A stretch of DNA of 46,675 nt from Bacillus renqingensis (GCF_016464375.1 NZ_JADDIU010000039.1:1-46675), one strand, 5' to 3'. Shown: positions 1-7,787, numbered from the stretch's first letter. Numbers and translations are program-made. Notes: generated from the letters alone by a model not told the origin.

Positions 1-102
1 ACCGCCATCGTTATAAATTCCGGGAATGCAGGTTCATAAGAGAAATGCAACATGTGATTCTCTCCGGCAAGTTTTTAAATATTGCCCCTAAACGACAAGA
101 AT

Positions 103-131
103 AACACCGTTCAATTAATTCGAACGGTGTT
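103..131 (-). terminator. Intrinsic terminator of the tRNA-like RNA
   Basis: A 10-bp perfect stem (AACACCGTTC/GAACGGTGTT) with a 9-nt loop begins six bases after the acceptor-like stem closes. A moderately T-rich tail (ATTCTTGTCGTTT) follows on the minus strand. The RNA therefore appears to be a single-gene transcript. Confidence 0.7.
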
Positions 132-137
132 CAGAAA

Positions 138-331
138 GCCTCCGACGGGATTCGAACCCGTACTCCTTTCGTAAGCATAGGCTAGGGGAGAACACGCTTC
201 CCTACGGAATTTCACCGACAGGAATTTCACCTGTCTCAGCTTTTTTGCTTTTCGGTGCTTCTGAAACCCTTGCCTTGCGACCCGGTTCTACAATGTTTTC
301 CGGCGCTCTTCCCTTCTAAAGCTACGGAGGC
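138..331 (-). ncRNA. tRNA-like structured RNA of about 194 nt (possible raiA-type RNA)
   Basis: The minus strand reads as a tRNA whose middle is greatly enlarged. The ends form a 7-bp acceptor-like stem (GCCTCCG at 331-325 with CGGAGGC at 144-138). Next to it is a perfect 5-bp T-arm with a canonical TTCGAAT loop (145-161). A D-arm-like hairpin (GCTT/GAGC, GG in the loop) spans 322-305. The anticodon arm is replaced by a CCGG/CCGG hairpin with a 14-nt loop. About 110 nt then hold further helices: GTTTCAG/CTGAGAC, GACAGG/CCTGTC, and CACCG/CGGTG, which would be a pseudoknot. No CCA is encoded. It has its own promoter and terminator. It is not tmRNA (no alanine-type acceptor or tag frame) and lacks group I intron core motifs. 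From memory the raiA-motif RNA of Bacillota has about this size, so it is a candidate, unverified. Confidence 0.6.
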
Positions 332-340
332 ATTTCATAT

Positions 341-371
341 ATTATATGGGGGAAAAATAGGGGTATAACAA
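341..371 (-). promoter_or_regulatory. Promoter of the tRNA-like RNA
   Basis: On the minus strand a perfect -10 TATAAT (346-341) is preceded by a -35-like TTGTTA (371-366), with a 19-nt spacer that is slightly long. The predicted transcription start falls at about 334-332, just before the first base of the acceptor-like stem. This is the layout expected if the RNA is made with an almost mature 5' end. Confidence 0.55.
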
Positions 372-760
372 CCCCATTTTTTAAGTCTTTGAAAGCCTTT
401 TTTACGTGCGCTGATTACCTCAATTCAATACCGCGTGCATATAAAAGTTAGCCCCTTACCATAGGACAACAGCCGCATTGATTGTAATTTGCAATTTTTC
501 CGCTTCAAGGATTCGAAAATTTTATACTACTAGAAGAAATACTAAAAAGAAAAATAAAAAACGAAATAATGCTTGCAACAACCGTCAGAAGGGAAAAAAA
601 CCCCCACTTATTCATCTTCTTTTCCCCATTGATTTTGGACGTAGCTCTCTCGATTTTTTTAACACAGGAGACGGGTTTTCTTTGGTATTATCTTTTTTCG
701 GGGTTAGCTTTGTGCTTTTTGTTTGAGAATAATCTTCAACTAAATGGTGCTATTGCTGTA

Positions 761-928
761 CTATTTGGTTCGCTTTTTTAATGCAGCTACTATGACTGCA
801 AATAAAGCTATGCCTATCAACGAACCAAGAATAAAACCTAAAGAAAAGTAATCAAAAACAAGAAATACAATCAGCATACATAAAAGATAACCTGCCAAAA
901 AGGCAGGTAAAAAGCTTTTTAGTTTCAT
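761..928 (-). CDS. Small two-helix membrane protein, 55 aa
   Basis: A short hydrophobic protein starting MKLKSFLPAFLAGYLL, with two predicted membrane segments (about residues 5-24 and 28-48) and a basic tail ending KKRTK. The start is chosen at 928 because GGAGGG lies 6 nt upstream; a longer open frame reaches 976 without such a site. No family is recognised. The 332-760 stretch to its left on the map holds no gene I can support, only AT-rich sequence with weak open frames. Confidence 0.5.
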   Translation of the reverse strand: MKLKSFLPAFLAGYLLCMLIVFLVFDYFSLGFILGSLIGIALFAVIVAALKKRTK

Positions 929-1005
929 CACTGACCCTCCGTAATCTGTCCTGATTAAAGAGTAAACTTTATTCAATTACTGCGCCCATTTCCTGAAGAC
1001 CAAAA

Positions 1006-1263
1006 TTATTTTACTGCGTCCACGATCTTTTTTGCATCTATCAATGACAAACCGTATTTCTCTCTCAATGATTTTATAGTCTTTACTTCTGTTGAATTTT
1101 TTAATATTTCTTTTGCTTCATCTTTCATATCGCCATATTCTCCAGTTTTCTCTAAAAGCCTAAGGTTTTCTTTTTTTAAAACACTGTTTTGACGCATTAA
1201 ACTGATTCCCCAACCTAAAAGCAAAAGCATAATTAGTATTGAACTTATTTCTGACCACTGCAT
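1006..1263 (-). CDS. Small membrane-anchored protein with a ribosomal L7/L12-like C-terminal motif, 85 aa
   Basis: There is one N-terminal membrane helix (about residues 6-21), a charged coiled-coil-like stretch (26-55), and a C-terminal segment (EVKTIKSLREKYGLSLIDAK, then KIVDAV). That segment closely follows the helix-turn-helix pattern of the bL12 C-terminal domain (VIKxxREITGLGLKEAKxLV). AAGGAGGTC precedes the ATG at good spacing. Similar L12-like motifs occur in small Bacillota proteins of unknown role; the resemblance does not make it a ribosomal protein. It lies directly downstream of the group II intron remnant, whose 3' end falls in its promoter region. Confidence 0.65.
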   Translation of the reverse strand: MQWSEISSILIMLLLLGWGISLMRQNSVLKKENLRLLEKTGEYGDMKDEAKEILKNSTEVKTIKSLREKYGLSLIDAKKIVDAVK

Positions 1264-1305
1264 CTAAAAGACCTCCTTATACTTTAATTTTAACATAATT
1301 TATTT

Positions 1306-1589
1306 TAATGGTAGGTAAGCTTTTGAAGTTATCGCCAGCTTTTCCCCTACTTCATACCGTACGGGCGACTTTCATCGCATACGGCGTTCCAGCTAAACCA
1401 ATTCATTCAATATTTTCATGTATATCAGATTGCCTTGTTCAGACATTGCTTGCGCAATTTATTAACTTCCGTAATTTGCTTTTCATTTAATTTGAGTGAG
1501 TTTAAAAGCACTTGTACTTTCTCTTGGTTTCTCAAATGTATAAGATGATGAACAGTTTTATGCAATATCGTTAAGTTTCCGTATGAATC
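1306..1589 (-). mobile_element. Group II intron remnant: 3' end of the intron-encoded protein plus domains V and VI
   Basis: On the minus strand 1589-1425 encodes 54 residues typical of the C-terminal HNH tail of bacterial group II intron maturases (DSYGNLTILHKTVHHLIHL, then NKLRKQ near the end), followed by TGA. About 35 nt later comes a domain V-like hairpin (1390-1356: CCGTATGCGATGAAAGTCGC, then CCGTACGG). After that is a domain VI-like segment with GGGGAAAAGCTGG and an end resembling CTTACCTACCATTA near 1306. The reverse transcriptase and maturase domains and the 5' ribozyme are absent, so it cannot be mobile on its own. The remnant is joined directly to a VOC gene fragment at about 1589. 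Confidence 0.7.
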
Positions 1590-1695
1590 ATTTTTTATAA
1601 GATGGCGGTAAAAGAGAAAAACCTAATTTTTTCGTATAAAATTCCTTCATTGCTTCTAATTTATCCGTTTGCAATGTCAGTAACTTTATTTCCAT
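1590..1695 (-). pseudogene. 5' fragment of a VOC (glyoxalase-fold) family gene
   Basis: The fragment has an AGGAGGG ribosome binding site and an ATG at 1695. It opens with about 30 residues typical of a small VOC protein (MEIKLLTLQTDKLEAMKEFY, then TKKLGFSLL). After residue 35 it runs into the group II intron maturase tail in another frame. Only the first beta-strand and helix of the fold remain, so the gene is dead. The simplest reading is a deletion joining the interior of the intron-encoded protein to the VOC gene. Confidence 0.55.
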
Positions 1696-1934
1696 AGAAG
1701 ATATACCCTCCTGAAAAGTTTTAGAAATCCTTTGTTAGATGTGTGAATGGGATTGTGTTGAAGATAAACCTTTTACCACTCGTTCATCCTATAAGTTATT
1801 ATACTAGTTGGAACTTTATAAATCTGCACAATTTATCTTCAACTTTATTTAAATCATCTGAACCTAAAGTAAAAAATAGGCACTTATCCTTGTTCCAGGA
1901 TAGCGCCCGTTTGTGGAGTACAGAAGATAAAATT

Positions 1935-2196
1935 TTATGGTTGATTCCAAAAAATTGCCATCAAAGCATAGAATACAATGAATATTACGATGAACGCTAT
2001 AATTGAGCCTACCGCAATTTTTTTCCACCAACCTTTTTCCGATAAAAGGGCTAAAATTATTGAGAATATGAACATTAAAATCGTTATAAGGAAAATATTA
2101 TCCCCAATAACATCGATATCGAGCGCTAAAAAAAAACCAATTAATTAATCCAAGTACTACAAAAAGGAAAGATAATAACCCCGCATATTTTCTCAA
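1935..2196 (-). pseudogene. Small membrane protein gene with a frameshift in a 9-base homopolymer
   Basis: Reading from TTG at 2196 gives LRKYAGLLSFLFVVLGLINW, then the frame breaks at a run of nine T (plus-strand A run 2128-2136). With one T fewer the frame continues through ALDIDVIGDN, two further hydrophobic helices and ends MAIFWNQP at 1935. The restored product is about 86 residues with three membrane segments. A purine-rich AAGGGGTGGAG precedes the TTG. The break may be real decay, phase variation or a sequencing error. No family is recognised. Confidence 0.5.
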
Positions 2197-2340
2197 TTCT
2201 CCACCCCTTTTCTAGTATCCCTGACAGGTTATCTATAAAAATTTTACTGAATTTATATATTCCCCTGCCTTACTTTTATTCAAGAATTTGGTCCGATTAA
2301 AGCACAACTGTTATCCAATAACTGCGCCCTTTTCAAATCA

Positions 2341-2601
2341 TCACGGTTCGCTCATTCCAATCGCAAATAAGACCAGACCTACAAATACTAGCACTGCGCC
2401 ATTTAAAATAATCCCTGTAACAATAAACCAAAGTTTTTTGGATACTATAGCGAAAGCAATTCCAAGTACAGAAAGCACCGTCAACACGGTTGCCAGCAAT
2501 GTTGTATTTACATCCGGCCCCCTCATGATAAGGAAAAAAACGATACTAATTAAGGCTGTTAATACAGAAAAAGACCACAAAGTTGCACTTTTATTGTTCA
2601 A
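2341..2601 (-). CDS. Small hydrophobic membrane protein, 86 aa
   Basis: Three membrane helices are predicted (about residues 8-26, 35-52 and 57-80), with no catalytic motif visible. The start is placed at TTG 2601, which has GGGAGGG 8 nt upstream; the longer open frame to 2679 overlaps the tail of the VanZ-like pseudogene and is unlikely to be translated from there. The start overlaps the end of that pseudogene by about 11 bp, suggesting they were once one operon. Function unknown. Confidence 0.55.
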   Translation of the reverse strand: MNNKSATLWSFSVLTALISIVFFLIMRGPDVNTTLLATVLTVLSVLGIAFAIVSKKLWFIVTGIILNGAVLVFVGLVLFAIGMSEP

Positions 2602-3120
2602 TTTTAAATCCCTCCCTTTGCCACAAACTGGCCCTAATCCGGAATATGTAGGTATATGATTTGCTTTTACCACCTTCACTGTTATACACGTTCTTTTTGG
2701 GTTCTATTTTCGTGCCCGATACGGTCAAACTTGGAAGATTTTCAGTCATAGGCATGGTTCCGTTTATTTCTTTCATATCTTGTAATGCACGAATCGGACC
2801 TTCTCTTTTCGCTACAACATAATCGATGTTTCCGAAGTCACCATTACCCCAACTAGAAGAACGGCAATAGATAGGATCGAAGCAATAAGTATTTTATAAG
2901 AACCTTTGAGGAAAATCCAACCCTGTATGCGAAATCCAATAGACGCACCTATGGTATTGGAAATAACGTCATCTACATCAAAGCTGCCAAGATGGGATAG
3001 CTCGCAGTGTTTCTATAATGAGAATCACAAGAACAAACGAGGATATAAACTTTTTAAAACTTATACGATTGTATATAAAATTAGTCCTCACAAGATGAGT
3101 TTCCGTGATTTCACTTCCAT
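2591..3120 (-). pseudogene. Degraded VanZ-like membrane protein gene
   Basis: Pieces in alternating frames add up to a VanZ-family protein. There is a helix KKFISSFVLVILIIETL, then in a shifted frame SHLGSFDVDDVISNTIGASI (the VanZ signature, usually SFDIDDLIxNTLG), then a second helix ILIASILSIAVLLVG. After another shift comes a soluble tail ending near WQREGFKIEQ with TAA at 2591. Frame changes fall near 2995 and 2850. Upstream stops remove the N-terminal half. VanZ proteins occur in glycopeptide resistance clusters, but many paralogues have no such role; here the gene is not functional. Confidence 0.5.
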
Positions 3121-3273
3121 AAATGTCTTCTAATTCTCATGTAGAATGGGAAGAACCGTATCCCGCTATTCAGCAATCATTTGTGCTTATATTTTATCAT
3201 ATTTTATGCCGTAATCTGGCCCTTTAATGGCAATGGCCTAACTTTATTATCACTTAATAGATTCTTAAGTCAC

Positions 3274-3317
3274 AAGAAAAACCGAAATCCCTTTATAGAG
3301 ATAGGAAATTCCGGTTC
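3274..3317. terminator. Bidirectional intrinsic terminator
   Basis: An imperfect stem with GU pairs (AACCGAAATCCC against GGAAATTCCGGTT) has a T-run on either strand. On the minus strand it would end the transcript of the broken gene at 3426 and beyond. Just after it, two similar segments (TTTTTTATAAACGGTTAAAC near 3324 and TTTTTTATAAACAGTTCAAC near 3362) form a short direct repeat of unknown role. Confidence 0.45.
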
Positions 3318-3425
3318 ATCTTTTTTATAAACGGTTAAACTTTTTCCAAAACGGTGCGACTTTTTTATAAACAGTTCAACTTTATTTCAAAGCCACAATT
3401 GTAGGTGTCTTTCCTCATTATCGGT

Positions 3426-3700
3426 TTAATTTTGTTCGTTGAATTTTACATTCTGAATATAATCAGCTGCTTTTTGAGCCCGTGCAGCTGCATTACGACT
3501 AATTTTGTATCTCCTTTCAAAGTCCTTAACCAAGATTGGATATAAGCGGCGCAATTGGGTTATGCTCGAAAGTTTCTTCTTTTCGTTTGCTTTGGAGCCC
3601 TTTAACCTGGCTATTGATTTCAAACACCCGGTAATATCGAATCATATCATCCGATATGCCGATATAGCGCAACGTGACGATGGCGAAGAATGGCCAAAAA
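3426..3700 (-). pseudogene. Unidentified broken gene
   Basis: The last 65 codons (from 3623) encode a basic, helical segment (LRRLYPILVKDFERRYKIS, then RNAAARAQKAADYIQNVK) ending at 3426. Upstream, a neighbouring frame carries a plausible continuation (LRYIGISDDMIRYYRVFE), so a frameshift near 3620 is likely. I do not recognise the family. Sequence from 3700 to 3930 has further short coding-like pieces interrupted by stops and no usable ribosome binding site. Confidence 0.3.
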
Positions 3701-3985
3701 CCTTTGGCAGCATGTCTACGTCCTTATGTTCCAAGGTAGGATAATTTCAAGCATAAACATAACGAATTCAGCAAACATCATGCCCCTTATACTGCTTCAT
3801 TACATCAAACTTTTTACTAAATCATCGGCTTATTCGGCACCCATTCGTCAAAAAACCTCTCCCACCTTTTCATTCATCATTTCCCATATAAAGGCATTGA
3901 ATTTTACGTCGATAAGGGCTATTCGCCATTGAATTTTTCGAATATAATAAATTGGTATTCTGTCAATTTACAAGGAGGAAAAGCC

Positions 3986-5017
3986 ATGAAAAGGTTGTTG
4001 TCCGTGATTTTGGCCGCGGCCCTGTCGATCAGTTTGTTACCGCTTTCCGCTTTTGCCGCTGTCAATCCCAAAGATCCGGAGTTTCAAAGTTATTTAAAAG
4101 AAATCGGGATGACGGAGAAAGAATTTATTAAATATTTGCAGGAGTACCATGATGATTCCCTTAAAGGTTTCGAAGATCTTACCGAATTAAGGGATTATCT
4201 TGGCGATACGATTAATGAACAGAATTTGAAGGAATTGCTCAGCGATTATGATTTGACCCAATCGGAATTGGAGCGGCTGCTCCAAGAAAACGGAATGTCA
4301 TTGGATGAATTTGTTTTTATTGGTGACCTTGAATTCGAATTGCACGGTTTGCTTGATGAAGGGGACCTTTCGGAAGAAGACCTTGCTGCAATGGAGAAGG
4401 AGATTATGGGAGCCTTGGCCAAGTTCGGAATCACCCAAGAGGAGTTTAAAAGATTGGTGGCTCATTTCGAAAAAGGTCTCGAAAACACGGACAAGGAAAC
4501 CTTCCTTTCTAAATTGGAAAGCCTGGGTGAAAGAATGGGAGCTTTCCCTGAATTTGAAAGTGCCAGTGAACTTACACCCAGCCAAATTGCCGAATTTCTT
4601 AGCATTTGGGACGAGCTGTTGAACTTGTCCCAGGTAAAAGTGGAGTATTTCCTTGTAAAAGACGGGGTAGAAACCCCGGTGTCCCTTTCCGCTTTGATTC
4701 AAATGGATGATATCAAGGGGGCGGATTTGCTCATTAAAATCTATTCCGCAGACGATGGTTCGTTTCTTGCAGACGTGCTGATTACCAAAGAAATGTTCGG
4801 ATCCGCTATCATTCAGGAAGCCGGAGAAAAAACAAAATCGGTTACCCAGACCGTTGCAAAATCAGCACCTGTCAAAAAAGCACCGGCTGTCCGCACAGTA
4901 AACGGCGGAAAGCTGCCCAATACAGCTTCGGACTATATTCCGAACGTATTGGCAGGCCTTGCTTTCACCATCTTCGGAGCTCTCTTATTCCGCAGATTGA
5001 AAGCAAAGGGCGTATAA
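3986..5017 (+). CDS. Processed acidic surface protein, sortase substrate, 343 aa
   Basis: A secreted, cell-wall-anchored protein. It has a signal peptide (MKRLLSVILAAALSISLLPL, cleavage near AFA), a long Glu/Asp-rich helical body with repeated short segments of the type xxELxxLLxxxGLSxEEF, and a C-terminal sorting signal: LPNTA at about residue 311, a hydrophobic helix and a RRLKAKG tail. This is the architecture of the family named processed acidic surface protein, which travels with class D sortases. The ATG at 3986 follows AAGGAGG; an upstream start at 3929 would spoil the signal peptide. The sortase gene starts 5 bp downstream, so substrate and enzyme are probably co-transcribed. Function of the surface protein is unknown. 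Confidence 0.85.
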   Translation: MKRLLSVILAAALSISLLPLSAFAAVNPKDPEFQSYLKEIGMTEKEFIKYLQEYHDDSLKGFEDLTELRDYLGDTINEQNLKELLSDYDLTQSELERLLQENGMSLDEFVFIGDLEFELHGLLDEGDLSEEDLAAMEKEIMGALAKFGITQEEFKRLVAHFEKGLENTDKETFLSKLESLGERMGAFPEFESASELTPSQIAEFLSIWDELLNLSQVKVEYFLVKDGVETPVSLSALIQMDDIKGADLLIKIYSADDGSFLADVLITKEMFGSAIIQEAGEKTKSVTQTVAKSAPVKKAPAVRTVNGGKLPNTASDYIPNVLAGLAFTIFGALLFRRLKAKGV

Positions 5018-5021
5018 AATC

Positions 5022-5645
5022 ATGAAACGCTTCATCCTGCTTGCAACCGCTGCCGGCATGATCGGTTTTGGATTGTGGTTTTCGGGGTCAAATGCCTTTA
5101 AGTTTTTGGCCGGGTATATGCTGTTTCAAGCAGAAAAAGCCAGCCCTGCACCGGTAGCAGCTAAAAAACCCTCCCAACCAGCAGTGGAACAAAGAGAGAC
5201 AAAAACGGTTGTGTATAAACAACGGCCGTCTTTCGGAGAAAAACTAGGGGATCTGTACATTCCCCGGCTGGACGCAGTACTTCCCATTTACCACGGGACC
5301 GATGAGGATGAACTCGAAAAAGGTGTCGGCCACTATGCGGGAAGCGTCCTCCCCGGAGAAAACGACAATGCCGTTCTGTCCGGCCATCGGGATACCGTCT
5401 TTCGACGGATCGGGGAAGTGGAAAGGGGCGATCTACTGATCGTTACCACCTCTGCCGGAGAGTTTACGTATAAAGTCCGCAAGTTCCGGATTGTGGATGC
5501 GGACGACCGGACGGTGATCGTCCCGAAACCGCGCCCGACGCTGACAGTGACCACATGCTATCCGTTTCGTTATATCGGCGACGCTCCCGAACGTTACATC
5601 ATCACTGCTGATTTGATTGAATCCAAAAAATCAGAAGGGTTATAA
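5022..5645 (+). CDS. srtD: Class D sortase, 207 aa
   Basis: A membrane-anchored transpeptidase that cleaves an LPxTA-type signal and links the protein to the cell wall. There is an N-terminal membrane helix (about residues 3-20), a Pro/Lys-rich linker, then the sortase barrel. The catalytic His is in LSGHRDT (about 121-127), the Cys in TVTTCYPF (about 177-184) and the Arg in APERYII (about 189-195), all intact. The adjacent acidic LPNTA protein is the evident substrate. The ribosome binding site is weak (AAAGGGCG), consistent with coupling to the upstream gene. Family assignment is firm; the subclass follows from length and context. Confidence 0.87.
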   Translation: MKRFILLATAAGMIGFGLWFSGSNAFKFLAGYMLFQAEKASPAPVAAKKPSQPAVEQRETKTVVYKQRPSFGEKLGDLYIPRLDAVLPIYHGTDEDELEKGVGHYAGSVLPGENDNAVLSGHRDTVFRRIGEVERGDLLIVTTSAGEFTYKVRKFRIVDADDRTVIVPKPRPTLTVTTCYPFRYIGDAPERYIITADLIESKKSEGL

Positions 5646-5835
5646 AAGGGGCTAACTATATAAAGTCAATACTGCTATTGGTGAATTTCATCAATTTTCC
5701 CAGTGAAAATTAGGCATGACAATCAATTATGTCATTTCACAAAGAAAAAGGTATCATGTTATCATTAACACTGTTTTTTGTTTTAATCTGCTCGTGTACG
5801 GTAACAATACTTTAATTTTAAACCCTCAAACACAT

Positions 5836-5867
5836 ATAACCCCGTTCTGCTTTTAGAACGGGGTTAT
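5836..5867. terminator. Strong bidirectional intrinsic terminator
   Basis: A 13-bp perfect stem (ATAACCCCGTTCT/AGAACGGGGTTAT) with a 6-nt loop and T-rich flanks. It closes the sortase transcript. The rest of 5646-5963 holds no gene that I can see. Confidence 0.75.
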
Positions 5868-5953
5868 AATTTGTTATTTCATTTTTTAATTTAAAATAAA
5901 ACTTAGAGAATTTACTGGAATTCTACTCAAAAAAGAAGAAGCGTTGGAGCATG

Positions 5954-5982
5954 AAAAGTTCCTCTAAACAAGGGAACTTTTT
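5954..5982 (-). terminator. Intrinsic terminator overlapping the end of the zinc-ribbon gene
   Basis: A 9-bp stem AAAAGTTCC/GGAACTTTT encloses the TAG stop of the minus-strand gene, with a short T-run on either side. Confidence 0.5.
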
Positions 5983-6884
5983 TCACTGCAAATTTGATCG
6001 ATTAGACCAGGGAGTTCGGAAATTGGCTTAAGAAATATACTTTCTTCATATGGTCGGAATTCTATGTCGCCGACTTTGACAGCAAGGTCATATTCGCCGA
6101 CTATTGCTTCTAGCAGAATGAAAGCGGCGGTAAGACAGTCATCATCGTCAGTGGCGGAATCCTTTAAATATATATCCAAATCCAACACCCCGTCGAGCCT
6201 TGTATAGGTAAAAAACATACTTTCAGGTTTTAAATAGACATCACCTATCTGAATGTCTGAAGCTTCCTCTCTCTGTCGGAATGCAGTAACCTTGAAATTT
6301 TCCATTGCAGGTGCGGCCATTGCAAGTTTCTCTACAGCTGGAAATGCATCGAGATTTCCATCGGCACTAATAATGAATTCCCGTTTTCCATCAATCAGAT
6401 CGACACTGAATTCGAAGGTCAGAGCAGGATTTACTTTTAAAAGCTGTTTTTCGATGGCCGGAAACGCGGCCTCCAGATTTTCTTCATTCAAGTGAAAATA
6501 ATCGTCCGAATGCTTGAAAAACCATTTCCAAAAATCGTTGTACGAATATTTCAAATGGAGATTTCCTTTATTGAACATAACCAGTCCGTTAAAACGCTCA
6601 TATAGAGCAAAAACAGGATACAGGACACAAAGGAAAATAATGATCAGGGGTATCTTTTCAACAACTGGAATGAAGCCTGACAAAAAACTTTGTACCAGCT
6701 CCGTTAAATAAATGAACAGAGGTATCATCAACGCACAGATCAGCAGCAAGAAAGGGGTGACCCTGGTTTCTTTTAGCTTTACCCTGCAGTGCGGGCATTT
6801 CATTGTAAACGGCGTAGAGAACGCTTCAAAATCATCAAGCGTAATAGGAACCTCACATTGGGGGCAAGGCACAGAAGTTTTCAT
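5964..6884 (-). CDS. Zinc-ribbon membrane protein of unknown function, 306 aa
   Basis: The N-terminus carries a four-cysteine zinc ribbon (CPQC at 8-11, CPHC at about 30-33). Two or three membrane helices follow (about 45-70 and 80-97). A soluble C-terminal domain (about 120-300) contains FEFSVDLIDGKREFIISADG and PAMENFKVTAFRQR. I recall this ISADG...KVxAFRxR pattern in uncharacterised proteins of many phyla, but I know no function. The zinc ribbon resembles that of CXXC_20_CXXC proteins. Monocistronic, with its own terminator; the 6919-7400 stretch upstream holds no supported gene. Confidence 0.65.
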   Translation of the reverse strand: MKTSVPCPQCEVPITLDDFEAFSTPFTMKCPHCRVKLKETRVTPFLLLICALMIPLFIYLTELVQSFLSGFIPVVEKIPLIIIFLCVLYPVFALYERFNGLVMFNKGNLHLKYSYNDFWKWFFKHSDDYFHLNEENLEAAFPAIEKQLLKVNPALTFEFSVDLIDGKREFIISADGNLDAFPAVEKLAMAAPAMENFKVTAFRQREEASDIQIGDVYLKPESMFFTYTRLDGVLDLDIYLKDSATDDDDCLTAAFILLEAIVGEYDLAVKVGDIEFRPYEESIFLKPISELPGLIDQICSEKSSLV

Positions 6885-7448
6885 GGGGCTGTCTCCTCAT
6901 AAAAAAATTTACTTCTAAATTATATATGAAAAAGAAATGTTACGGAAGAAAAATTTGAATGGAATCAATCAGCATGTAATAACTTTTGATTCATCTCTTA
7001 AATGAGATAGATTGATGCGGGTTTGTTAGCATTAAAATTTTTCCTTCTCGAATAGAATGGGTTAACCGTAGCACGTCCTCAAAATATTCTTAAATAATCT
7101 TTGTGTTAATTCGCCAACGAAGTAAACTTTTCAATTTTGGAAAATCACTTGGCCTTTGAATGGTGTATAGTTTAGCAACGATAAAATATGTGTCTTTTAA
7201 AATTTTTCAACAATCGGATCCATTTATGGGCCTATGTGGGCTGCACGTATCACTGTATTAATGTCAACCTACGTGTTTTGCTAGCCCTGCTACATAGCAA
7301 TGTTCATGCTAGGCGTTTTTAATTCACAGCAGTCACAGCCTTTGCGGATGGACACCGATTATTATTTTATATATACCTTTACAAGTATATTCCTCTTGTG
7401 GTCTATTCGATTCAGAAAAGATTTCTAAAAGGAAGGAGCAGTATCGGA

Positions 7449-7787
7449 ATGAATCAGGAAGTAACCTATTTTATCGAAAATCTCAGTCAACCGTGGCAAG
7501 TTGAGGTTTTCAATCGACTTCGTAAATTGGTCCATGAAACCATTCCGTCCGTCGAAGAGCGTATCCAATACAAAAAGCCGCATTTTTCTGAAGAACGGAC
7601 ATTTTGCCGCAGTGATTTCCCCTTCCAAAGACGCCATAGCGTTCATGATCATGAATACTACCGAGTTGTAAGTACCGAAAAATTTCGAGGACCGCCTGAA
7701 TGGAAATGGTTGAAAATTCGTGAAGGCGATTCGCCTGACTACGGCCTTTTAAGTCAATTGCTTAATAAGGCATCCAGTTCGCTTTAA
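7449..7787 (+). CDS. DUF1801-family protein with an internally frame-shifted segment, 112 aa
   Basis: The N-terminus (MNQEVTYFIENLSQPWQVEV, then RLRKLVHETIPSVEERIQYK) and C-terminus (GPPEWKWLKIREGD) match DUF1801/YdhG-type proteins. The middle does not. From about 7585 to 7690 the conserved sequence lies in another frame (KNGHFAAVISPSKDAIAFMI), and that frame ends in TAA. Two compensating indels keep the overall ORF open while scrambling about 33 residues. The product is probably inactive, or the indels are sequencing errors. GGAAGGAG precedes the ATG at 7449. It leads a cluster with the ArsR and AHSA1 genes. Confidence 0.6.
   Translation: MNQEVTYFIENLSQPWQVEVFNRLRKLVHETIPSVEERIQYKKPHFSEERTFCRSDFPFQRRHSVHDHEYYRVVSTEKFRGPPEWKWLKIREGDSPDYGLLSQLLNKASSSL

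Noticed and set aside
138..331. tmRNA or selenocysteine tRNA
   Set aside because: No tag-peptide frame or G-U acceptor pair for tmRNA, and length and arms do not fit tRNA-Sec.
478..781. Two overlapping plus-strand frames, one with hydrophobic segments
   Set aside because: No ribosome binding site, AT-rich low-complexity start and no family resemblance; the region looks non-coding.
1743..2006. Plus-strand frame of 87 codons
   Set aside because: Antisense to the frameshifted membrane-protein gene and without a ribosome binding site.
2591..2776. Separate 61-aa gene
   Set aside because: Better explained as the tail of the frameshifted VanZ-like pseudogene; the internal ATG has no ribosome binding site.
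3690..3932. Plus-strand frame upstream of the acidic surface protein
   Set aside because: No ribosome binding site and opposite to the coding-like pieces of a broken gene; no protein-like pattern.
6919..7400. Possible remnant gene with a short hydrophobic frame near 7300
   Set aside because: Fragments are too short and do not match any family that I recognise.
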